Positions 57,349 to 64,000 of a DNA stretch of 64,000 bases are shown here, in pieces; the stretch's first letter is position 1; every line of letters begins with the position of its first letter. The DNA lies in contig NZ_MQWD01000001.1 in the NCBI RefSeq assembly GCF_002283365.1, forward strand, positions 807,694-871,693, in the 5' to 3' direction. The notes under the pieces were generated by a model. It saw only the letters and a list, made by a program, of their open reading frames with translations, did not search any database and was not told the origin of the DNA. Origin of the DNA: Rubrivirga marina. Lineage in GTDB: Bacteria; Bacteroidota; Rhodothermia; Rhodothermales; Rubricoccaceae. The translations under genes and the position numbers were made by a program.

Positions 57349-58356
57349 CTATCGTTGGGGCTCCCAGACAGGGGCGCCCTCGGCGTCGACGTAGCCGATG
57401 CGGAGGTTGTCGCCGCTGCCGGTCGTGACCTGACCGAGGCCGCCGCGGAACGGCGCGGCCGACGCGTAGGCCGGGCTGGCGACGATGAGGCCGTCGTCGC
57501 GCGAGACGTAGGTCCAGCGGTTGTTGAAGCGGACGGCTGCGAGGCCCTCCGAGAACGCGCTGGCCTCGGCCAGCTTCGGCCCGACGAGGAACGCCCCGTC
57601 GGTCCCGATGAAGCCCGTCCGCCCGCCGACGCGGACGGCGGCGTAGCCCTCCGAGAACGGCGAGGCGGCCTCGAACGTCGTGTTCAGCGCGATCCGGCCA
57701 GAGCGGTCGACGTACTTCCAGACCTCGCTGCCGGCCTCGCGGACCGGCGCCAGCCCGGCGGCCGAGAACGGGCCCGCCTCGGCGAACATCCCGCCGAAGG
57801 CGACGCTGCCGGAGCGGTCGACATACTGCCAGCCGTCGGCGGCCTGGACGGGCGCGAGGCCCTCGACGAACGGACCGGCCGCCGCGAACTGCGGCTCGAC
57901 CACGACCCCCCCCGACTCGTCGATGTAGCCCCACAGGAAGCCCTGGCGAACGGCCGCGCGACCGTCGGAGAACGGTTCGGCGCTGTCGTAGCCCGCGGCC
58001 CCGACACGTGCGCCGTCGCGGTCGATGTACGTCCAGCCCTCGGTCGCCGTGCGGACGGGTGCGAGATCGCCCTCGAACCGTCCGGCCGCCACGTATTGGG
58101 GCTCGACGGCGACCGACCCGTCCGGCCGCGCGTACCCCCATACGGCGCCCTGGCGGATCGCGGCCCGGTCGTTGAACACCTCGTCGGCGAAGTCGAAGGC
58201 CGGCGGGGCCACCAAGCGCCCGTCGGCGTCGATGAGGCCCCACCGGCCGTCGACGAGGACGGGGAAGGCCGCGGCGTCCTGACGGACGACGTCGCCGCCG
58301 CCGAAGGCGTCGCAGCCGACGACGGCGAGGAGGAGCGGGAGGAGCAATCGGCGCAT
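57349..58356 (-). CDS. WG-repeat lipoprotein B
   Basis: This 335-aa lipoprotein (lipobox VVGC) has about seven WG-type repeats (WGLIDADGRLVAPPAF, WGYIDESGGVVVEPQF, YVDRSGSVAFGGMF). The repeats are closer to the WG consensus than those of paralogue A. It starts 3 bp after the DUF1501 stop and is clearly in the operon. A surface or secretion-linked role fits but is inference. Confidence 0.88.
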   Translation of the reverse strand: MRRLLLPLLLAVVGCDAFGGGDVVRQDAAAFPVLVDGRWGLIDADGRLVAPPAFDFADEVFNDRAAIRQGAVWGYARPDGSVAVEPQYVAAGRFEGDLAPVRTATEGWTYIDRDGARVGAAGYDSAEPFSDGRAAVRQGFLWGYIDESGGVVVEPQFAAAGPFVEGLAPVQAADGWQYVDRSGSVAFGGMFAEAGPFSAAGLAPVREAGSEVWKYVDRSGRIALNTTFEAASPFSEGYAAVRVGGRTGFIGTDGAFLVGPKLAEASAFSEGLAAVRFNNRWTYVSRDDGLIVASPAYASAAPFRGGLGQVTTGSGDNLRIGYVDAEGAPVWEPQR

Positions 58357-58359
58357 GAG

Positions 58360-60015
58360 TCAGCGGACGACGGTGAGGGGGACGGTCCGCGCCGCGCGCG
58401 GTGTGCGGAGGCGGACGAGGTAGAGGCCGGCGGCGAGCCCACGGGCGTCGATCGAGAGGGAGCCCGAACCGGCCGGCCGCTCGGCGTCGAGGAGCACGCG
58501 CACGGTTCGGCCCTGGAGATCCACCACCTCGGCCACGACGGGGCCGCCGGTGGCGAGCGTGAACGGGACGGCCGCGCGACCCGCGACGGGGTTGGGCGAC
58601 GGCGCCCCGAGGCGGAGACCGTCGGCCTCGGGCGCGCGCTCGGCGGAGGTGATCGGCATCGACACGAGGCCGGAGAGCGGCGAGAACCCGCCGCCGAGCA
58701 CGGCCGACGTCTCCTCGCCCGGCATCCCGAACCAGTCGGTGAGGACGCTCGCGTAGACACGTCGGAAGTCGACCGACATCGGGAGCGCGTTCTGGTTGTT
58801 GCTGAGCCCATCGAGGACGGAGCCCGGCCCGTCGCCGTAGAGCCCGCCGCCGACGCCCCCGCCGAACACGAGGAGCGGCGACGCCTCGGCGTGGTCGGTC
58901 CCGAACGAGCCGTTCTGGCTGATCGTCCGGCCGAACTCCGAGAATGTCATGGTCAGGACCCGGTCCGCGTCGGCGCCGAGGTCGGCGTAGAAGGCCGCGA
59001 CGGACTCGGCGATCTGTCGGAGCAGGCCCGTCTGGCGGTCGAGCTGGTCCGAGTGCGTGTCGAAGCCTCCGATCGAGACGGCGAAGATCCGCGAGGCCAG
59101 CCCGCCCTTGATGAGCCGCGCGACCGACGCCAGCGACGACGCGAGCCCGCCGCCGGGGTAGCCCGCCTCGGCGGCGTTCTGGCCCGACTGGCTGGCGCTG
59201 TAGACGGCGTCGCGGTAGCGGAGGCCCGAGTTGTAGATCTCGCGGACGAACCGGAGCTCCTCGCCCGCCAGCGTCGCCGGCACGTCGCCCTCGTCGTAGA
59301 ACTGGCCCGTCTGCGCGAGCCGGTCGAACTGGCCGGGGTTGGAAAAGCTCATCCCGAGCGCGCCGCCCGCCCCGCGCGTCAGCAGCGACGACGCCCCGCC
59401 GATCCGCACCGCCACCGGGTACGGCAGCGGGTCCGAGACGTGGCCCGGGAACATCCGGTCGACGCTCCGGCCGGTCCAGCCGTCGTTCCAGGTCTGGTTC
59501 GCGGCCGAGCCCGACGCCCAGATGTCGGTCGAGCGGAAGTGCGAGCGGCTGTGGTTCGGGTAGCCCGCCGAGTGGACGACGGCGAGGTCGCCTTCGCCCC
59601 ACATCCCCTCCAGCGCGCTCATCGCCCCGTTCAGCCCGTAGTCGCCGTCGAGCGTCATGAGCGATGCGCCCGGCAGCCCGATCTGCGGGCGGCGCCGGTA
59701 GTAGGCGTCGCTCGTGTACGGGACGACCATGTTGAGCCCGTCATTTCCGCCTCCGAGCTGGATGATGACGAGCACGCGATCGGTCTCAACGCTCCCAAGC
59801 GACCGGAGCAGGGGCGTGTGCGACGACGCGCGGACGGTTCGGGCGTGGGCACCGCTCCCGAGGAGGAAGGCGCCGGCCGCGGCGGTCGTCGCCCCCGTCA
59901 GAAAATCGCGGCGGGACCAGGCGGCGTGGTCGCGGTCGTGGTCGCGACCGTAATCGAGCGAAATGGCGCGGCGCGTCCGTTCGGGCCGTGTCGACGCGTG
60001 ATGATGATCGCACAT
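58360..60015 (-). CDS. DUF1501 protein with Tat signal and T9SS sorting domain
   Basis: This 551-aa protein has an N-terminal twin-arginine signal with a long charged n-region (SRRDFL at 34-39, then an alanine/glycine h-region). The DUF1501 domain, a sulfatase/alkaline-phosphatase-like fold of unknown activity, covers roughly 75-440 (VIIQLGGGNDGLNMVVPY, GGGFDTHSDQ-like segments). The last 85 residues form a type IX secretion C-terminal sorting domain (PSPNPVAGRAAVPF to LRTPRAARTVPLTVVR). This implies Tat export, then T9SS passage to the surface. DUF1800 precedes it by 3 bp. Confidence 0.9.
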   Translation of the reverse strand: MCDHHHASTRPERTRRAISLDYGRDHDRDHAAWSRRDFLTGATTAAAGAFLLGSGAHARTVRASSHTPLLRSLGSVETDRVLVIIQLGGGNDGLNMVVPYTSDAYYRRRPQIGLPGASLMTLDGDYGLNGAMSALEGMWGEGDLAVVHSAGYPNHSRSHFRSTDIWASGSAANQTWNDGWTGRSVDRMFPGHVSDPLPYPVAVRIGGASSLLTRGAGGALGMSFSNPGQFDRLAQTGQFYDEGDVPATLAGEELRFVREIYNSGLRYRDAVYSASQSGQNAAEAGYPGGGLASSLASVARLIKGGLASRIFAVSIGGFDTHSDQLDRQTGLLRQIAESVAAFYADLGADADRVLTMTFSEFGRTISQNGSFGTDHAEASPLLVFGGGVGGGLYGDGPGSVLDGLSNNQNALPMSVDFRRVYASVLTDWFGMPGEETSAVLGGGFSPLSGLVSMPITSAERAPEADGLRLGAPSPNPVAGRAAVPFTLATGGPVVAEVVDLQGRTVRVLLDAERPAGSGSLSIDARGLAAGLYLVRLRTPRAARTVPLTVVR

Positions 60016-60018
60016 GGC

Positions 60019-61539
60019 CTAGACGAGCTGGTACTCGGGGAGGTTGACGAGGGCCGCCAGGAGGTGGCGGAGCCGCTCGCGGGCCACGGGCTCGGCCGAG
60101 ACGACGATCTCGACCCAGAACCCGCCCCGCTCCTCGCGGCTGTACGACATCGGCACGCCGTCGAGGACCGTCTGCTCGGCGAGCTCATCGGCCGCGGCGT
60201 CGGTGAGGGGGATCGCCAGGAGGTGGTCGGCGAGGTCGCGGGCGAGGCGGTACGGGTCGTAGCGGTCCGAGACCTGCTCGACGAGCGGGAGCGGGTCGTA
60301 GTCGGCGAAGCCGTCCTCGCCGTAGATCACGGCCTCGGCGAGGCCGCGGCGCTCGGGGATCGTCCCGGTCGTGACCCACGCGCGGTACTCGAGCGGGTCG
60401 TCGTAGCCGGGCCAGCCCTCGACGCTCGGCGGGTTCAGCACCTCCTGCCCGATCGACTGCGTCCGCATCCGGACCGTCTCGAGGGCCGCGGCGCTCGGCG
60501 TTACGCCAAGCTCGCGGAGCACGCCGACTGCCAGCTCCATCGGGCTTTTCAGCCGCGCCCCGACGACGGCCGGGTCGTAGAAGTGCGCGCTCGTGAGGAG
60601 CGCCCGGAGTGCGGTGGGGATGTCGAAGTTCGACTGACGGAGGACACCCGCCAGCGCCACGACGACGCCCGCGTTCGGGATGGGGTGGACGAACCACGCG
60701 TAGAGCTTGCCCGCGAGGAAGTGGGCGATGGCGTCGGCCCGCTCGTCGAACAGGATCTGGACGAGGTCGTCGTGGCCCCACGCGCCGGTCCGCCCGAGAA
60801 TGGTTTTGGCGCCCGCGTCGTGGCGCTCCGCACGGAAGCGGCCCCGGATGGCGCCCTCGTCCACGACCCAACCGGTGAGCGCGCGCGCGGCCTCGACCAC
60901 GTCGTCCTGCGTGTAGTTCGGCTGTCCGTCGGGGCCCGTGATCCCCATGGAGAACAGCTCCATGATCTCGCGGGCGTAGTTCTCGTTGAGGTTGCCCGCC
61001 TCGTTCGTGTCGTTGTCGAGGAACCGGAGCATTGCCGGCCGCTTCCCGATGCCCTCCAGGAGCGGCCGGAACCCGCCGACGGCCCGCTCGCGCAGGAACG
61101 TGAGGTAGTCGACGGCGAACGAGGCCTGCTCATAGGTGACCTGCGCCGTCGCGAAGTGGTCGTGCCAGAAGAGGGCCAGCTTCTCGCGGAGGCCGCCCTC
61201 CATCATCTCGGCGTACCACCCGCGCTGCCACTCGTAGAGCCGCTGAATGTTGGTCCCGCCGTTCGTCGTCGTCTGATTGGCCCAGCCCGGCTCGTCGGGG
61301 AGCGGTCTCGCGGTGGCGGCGCTCAACAGAGCGTCCACGGCCGCCTCGGCGCTGCCGCGGACGAGGGCGGAGACGACGTCGGCCCGCGCCGCGCCGAAGT
61401 GGGTCCGGCGGACGAGGTGGGCCGCGCGCGCGGCCGTCCACGCGCCCGAGACGGGCGAGAGGTCTGCCGAGGCGGAGGCGTGCGCGGGGTGGGGGGCCGG
61501 CGCGGGCCGGCGGCGCGTCAGGAAGGCGCGGCGGTCCAT
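60019..61539 (-). CDS. DUF1800-domain protein
   Basis: This 506-aa DUF1800 protein is a helical family of unknown function almost always found next to DUF1501. Family motifs are HLVRRTHFGA near the N-terminus and FWHDHFATAQ. The central LDNDTNEAGNLNENYAREIMELFSMG and later GWPGY are also typical. The start MDRRAFLTRR resembles a twin-arginine motif but has no hydrophobic core behind it. It is the first gene of the operon with DUF1501 and the two WG lipoproteins. Confidence 0.93.
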   Translation of the reverse strand: MDRRAFLTRRRPAPAPHPAHASASADLSPVSGAWTAARAAHLVRRTHFGAARADVVSALVRGSAEAAVDALLSAATARPLPDEPGWANQTTTNGGTNIQRLYEWQRGWYAEMMEGGLREKLALFWHDHFATAQVTYEQASFAVDYLTFLRERAVGGFRPLLEGIGKRPAMLRFLDNDTNEAGNLNENYAREIMELFSMGITGPDGQPNYTQDDVVEAARALTGWVVDEGAIRGRFRAERHDAGAKTILGRTGAWGHDDLVQILFDERADAIAHFLAGKLYAWFVHPIPNAGVVVALAGVLRQSNFDIPTALRALLTSAHFYDPAVVGARLKSPMELAVGVLRELGVTPSAAALETVRMRTQSIGQEVLNPPSVEGWPGYDDPLEYRAWVTTGTIPERRGLAEAVIYGEDGFADYDPLPLVEQVSDRYDPYRLARDLADHLLAIPLTDAAADELAEQTVLDGVPMSYSREERGGFWVEIVVSAEPVARERLRHLLAALVNLPEYQLV

Positions 61540-61853
61540 GGGTCGAGAGGCCAGGGCTCAAAGGGGCGCGGACGCCCCGGGAAAAAGCTATCGGCCGGTC
61601 CCGCGGCAGATTCAGACAGCCCCCCGCTCTGTCACGGCCCGATGCCGGCCCGAACCGTCGAAATCGTCGAATCGAGCCGATGTCCGTGGGTGGCCTGTCG
61701 GCGGATCCGGCCAATTCTCAGCCATTCCTAAGCCGTCTCGGCCCGGGGGATCGCGTTCTGTAGGCGAAGACCGGCATCCCGTCGCGGCGTGACGCTCCCG
61801 GGAGGATCCCGAGTCGAGGTCGGACTATCCTCCGGTTCGCCCCCCTCCGACGC
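61540..61853. other. intergenic region between the divergent DUF1800 operon and ArsM-like gene
   Basis: This 314-bp gap holds the DUF1800 promoter-like element (61583-61590). Toward the ArsM-like gene lies a GC-rich segment with GTCGAAATCGTCGAATCG-type direct repeats near 61655-61680. No reading frame or strong hairpin was recognised. Confidence 0.4.
61583..61590 (-). promoter_or_regulatory. -7-like promoter element before the DUF1800 operon
   Basis: On the minus strand TAGCTTTT matches TAnnTTTG at 7 of 8 positions and lies 43 nt before the DUF1800 ATG. It belongs to the TAnCTT set seen before hflX and glyA. Confidence 0.45.
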
Positions 61854-62915
61854 ATGGAACCGCCGACGCTCACGCACGACCAGGTCCGCACGTACTACGG
61901 CCAGACGCTCCAGTCCTCCACCGACCTCAAGACGAGCGCGTGCTGCTCCGACGAGGCCGTGCCCGAGCACCACAAGCCGATCCTGTCGCTCCTCCCCGAC
62001 GAGGTGCTGACCAAGTTCTACGGATGCGGCTCGCCCATTCCGCCCGCACTCGACGGGTGCACCGTTCTCGATCTCGGGTGCGGCACGGGCCGCGACGCGT
62101 TCGTGGCCGCGGCGCTGGCGGGGCCCGACGGCCACGTGATCGGGGTCGACATGACGCCCGAGCAGATCGAGGTCGCCCAGCGTCACCGCGAGGCCGTCGC
62201 CGACGCACTTGGACACGAAACCCCGACGACCGACTTCCGCCTCGGCGTGATCGAGGACCTCGGCGCGATCGGCATCGAGGACGCGTCGGTCGACGTGGTG
62301 ATCTCGAACTGCGTCCTTAACCTCGCGCCCGACAAGGAGGCCGCGTTTCGTGAGATCACGCGCGTGCTGCGGACCGGCGGCGAGCTCTATTTCTCCGACG
62401 TGTTCGTCGACCGGCGGCTGCCCCAGGCCGTGCGCCAGGACCCGGTTCTCGTGGGCGAGTGCCTCGGCGGAGCGCTCTACACCGAGGACTTCCGCCGCCT
62501 CATGGCCCGCCTCGGCTGGGCCGACGTCCGGACCGTCGCCGAGAGCCCCATTGAAGTGGAAGACCCCGCGCTCGCGGACAAACTCGGCAACGCCCGCTTC
62601 GTCTCCCGCACGATCCGCGCGTTCAAGCTGCCCGACCTCATCGAGGATCGCTGTGAGGACTACGGACAGGTCGCGATCTACCGCGGCGGCGTCGAGGGCC
62701 CACGCCACGCGTTCCGCCTCGACGACCACCACCTGTTCGAGAAGGACCGCCCGATGCTCGTCTGTGGCAACTCGGCGGCGATGGTCCAGGAGACGCGCTA
62801 CGGCCGCTTTTTCGAGGTCCTCGGCGACCGCTCGACGCACTTCGGCCTGTTCGACTGCGCCCCGGCTCCGGCGACCGGCGACGCTGAGGCGTCTGGTGGG
62901 GCCAGCTGCTGCTGA
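61854..62915 (+). CDS. arsM: arsenite methyltransferase (ArsM-like)
   Basis: This 353-aa SAM-dependent methyltransferase has the ArsM layout. YYGQTLQSSTDLKTSACC is at the N-terminus, the SAM motif is VLDLGCGTGRD, and the cysteines expected to bind arsenite are at C58 (FYGCGSPIP), C153 (SNCVLNL) and C203 (GECLGGAL). A C-terminal extension of about 80 residues ends in SCC. The family methylates As(III), sometimes for arsenosugar synthesis. No arsR, arsB or arsC gene is near. Confidence 0.82.
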   Translation: MEPPTLTHDQVRTYYGQTLQSSTDLKTSACCSDEAVPEHHKPILSLLPDEVLTKFYGCGSPIPPALDGCTVLDLGCGTGRDAFVAAALAGPDGHVIGVDMTPEQIEVAQRHREAVADALGHETPTTDFRLGVIEDLGAIGIEDASVDVVISNCVLNLAPDKEAAFREITRVLRTGGELYFSDVFVDRRLPQAVRQDPVLVGECLGGALYTEDFRRLMARLGWADVRTVAESPIEVEDPALADKLGNARFVSRTIRAFKLPDLIEDRCEDYGQVAIYRGGVEGPRHAFRLDDHHLFEKDRPMLVCGNSAAMVQETRYGRFFEVLGDRSTHFGLFDCAPAPATGDAEASGGASCC

Positions 62916-63000
62916 GGCTCGCTGCGCGGCAAGGGCGCCGTCGTCGTACCGAGCGTCGATGATCTGGCGAGCCCCCGCAGCCGCGTCGAGGCGGACGGGG

Positions 63001-64000
63001 TCAGCTGCCGCGCACGACGCTCTGCGGCAGCCTCAGGCCCTCGGCGAGCGCGAGGAACCGGTCGTGGAGGTCGGCGCGGCGGATGCGGAGGTCGTCGAGC
63101 TGGTGGTGGTAGCGCCAGCGCGCGACCCGGACCTTCACCGCCCGCCACGCGCCGATGGCGATCTCGGAGTAGAACAGCGCGGCGACGCCGCCGATCGCGC
63201 TCAGCAGCACGGTCACGAGGCCGACGACCACGGGCACCTCGGGCAACCCGGGGAGCGAGTCGCCGAGGCGGACGACGCCGCGCGCGGCCAGGACGCCGGC
63301 GGTGATCCACGCGAGCGGGAAGAGGACGAGCCCGCCGAAGATCTTGACCGTGGCCGCGTCCTTCTCGGCCTTCGCCGCCAGTCTCGCCAGCGGCTTCAGC
63401 AACCAGTATGGCGGTGCGTTGACGACGAACCCGACGACGAGGAGTGGGGGGAGCAGCAGCAGCACGGCGAGGGCCTGGAGGAGTGCCCCCACGACGAGGA
63501 CGCCTGAGCCGAGGCGCGGCGGGTGATCGAGCGCCGCGTCGTCCAGGCCGAGCCGGCGGAGTGACTCGTGGTACGCCGTCGTGGCCTCGCGGAGCGCCGC
63601 GATCTTTCCGGGGTGCGTCTCGGAGCGGACGCGGTAGCCCTCCCAGATCTGGGCAAAGCCGGTCGTCCGCGAGAGGACGGTCTCGGGCGCGGCGCGCTCG
63701 CCGCGGCGGGCGGCGGCCTCGGCCGCGATGAGCGTCCGCGCCCGGTGCATGAGCGCGTGGAGCTCCCACGACGCCGTCGGGTGGACGGCCCGCTCGAGCG
63801 CGTCCTCAATCGCCTCGGTAAGTCGCTCGGCCGTCTCGCGCGTGTTCGCGTCTGGGTCGATCCCGAGCGCGTCGAGGTCGAGCGGCGGGTGGTACGCCAC
63901 AAGGACGTCCGTTCGGAAGACGTCTTTGTCTTCGTAGTGGAGCCCGACCGGGAGGATGACGGGCGGTGGCTGGCCGGGCGGCGTCTGGGCACGGGCCTGG
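63001..64000 (-). CDS. PlsC-type acyltransferase, C-terminal part (partial at right edge)
   Basis: The frame stays open to the window's right edge, so the N-terminal catalytic part (HxxxxD) lies outside. Visible at the edge is the late PlsC-domain stretch PVGLHYEDKDVFRTDVLVAY, followed by LDALGIDPDANTRETAERLTEAI. A helical region, two or three membrane segments (about 63440-63500 and 63180-63260 in DNA terms) and a basic C-terminus complete it. This layout fits glycerol-phosphate acyltransferase relatives common in Bacteroidota. It converges with the ArsM-like gene across 85 bp. Confidence 0.8.
   Translation of the reverse strand, partial: QARAQTPPGQPPPVILPVGLHYEDKDVFRTDVLVAYHPPLDLDALGIDPDANTRETAERLTEAIEDALERAVHPTASWELHALMHRARTLIAAEAAARRGERAAPETVLSRTTGFAQIWEGYRVRSETHPGKIAALREATTAYHESLRRLGLDDAALDHPPRLGSGVLVVGALLQALAVLLLLPPLLVVGFVVNAPPYWLLKPLARLAAKAEKDAATVKIFGGLVLFPLAWITAGVLAARGVVRLGDSLPGLPEVPVVVGLVTVLLSAIGGVAALFYSEIAIGAWRAVKVRVARWRYHHQLDDLRIRRADLHDRFLALAEGLRLPQSVVRGS

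Noticed and set aside
57277-61731. A 1484-codon open frame on the plus strand
   Set aside because: It is antisense to the WG, DUF1501 and DUF1800 genes, whose family motifs are clear. The frame encodes repetitive Arg/Ala/Glu-rich sequence without a recognisable fold.

Overview
The window is GC-rich chromosomal DNA, densely packed with housekeeping genes and with few long gaps. Several signs point to a marine Rhodothermota-type bacterium (Rubricoccaceae or close relatives; inference, no database search). These are a type IX secretion C-terminal sorting domain, a DUF1800/DUF1501 pair, WG-repeat lipoproteins, a split proton-translocating transhydrogenase, and recurrent TAnCTT promoter elements resembling the Bacteroidota -7 box TAnnTTTG. 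No rRNA, tRNA, CRISPR array, prophage or insertion sequence was seen.

Layout, left to right. 0-9.7 kb: GTPase hflX, a BatA/VWA membrane protein, an MscS channel, uvrA and a GT4 glycosyltransferase. 9.8-20.7 kb: an MMPL/RND exporter, a DCC-family protein, a MaoC hydratase, an M48 metalloprotease lipoprotein coupled to recF, a TPR-CHAT protein, murQ and a lipoprotein. Three parS-like palindromes lie between 12.5 and 18.5 kb. 20.8-30.4 kb: mfd, the pntA1-pntA2-pntB operon, an Nramp-like transporter coupled to a TauE/SafE permease, DoxX and a YhbY-type RNA-binding protein. 30.5-43.5 kb: ACT-malic enzyme, ychF, a PP2A-like phosphatase, nusB, comEC, a ROK sugar kinase, a cNMP-domain histidine kinase, cardiolipin synthase and a universal stress protein.

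43.5-44.2 kb is the most striking segment. It is a gene-free interval with more than a dozen DnaA-box-like 9-mers, one of them a perfect TTGTCCACA. Beside it is an AT-richer stretch ending in AAG-AAG-TAG-TAG trios directly next to a GGC spacer and a box. I read this as the chromosomal replication origin, lying between the stress-protein gene and pgi, with no dnaA or dnaN in the window. The three parS-like sites and recF lie 25-31 kb to its left, so the window would span origin and centromere.

44.2-56.1 kb: pgi, a HEAT-like protein, a DUF1028 lipoprotein, a DUF4159 protein, glyA, a phosphoribosyltransferase, tatC, an S41 protease, a second TauE/SafE permease, and a dodecin divergent from a methyltransferase. 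56.2-61.5 kb is one leftward operon: DUF1800, DUF1501 (Tat signal plus T9SS sorting domain) and two WG-repeat lipoproteins separated by a palindromic repeat. 61.9-64 kb: an ArsM-like methyltransferase and a PlsC-type acyltransferase that runs off the right edge.

Together the genes cover DNA repair and replication (uvrA, mfd, recF, oriC, parS), envelope biology and export, redox balance (transhydrogenase, malic enzyme) and central metabolism (pgi, glyA, ROK kinase). No defence island or biosynthetic gene cluster is visible.
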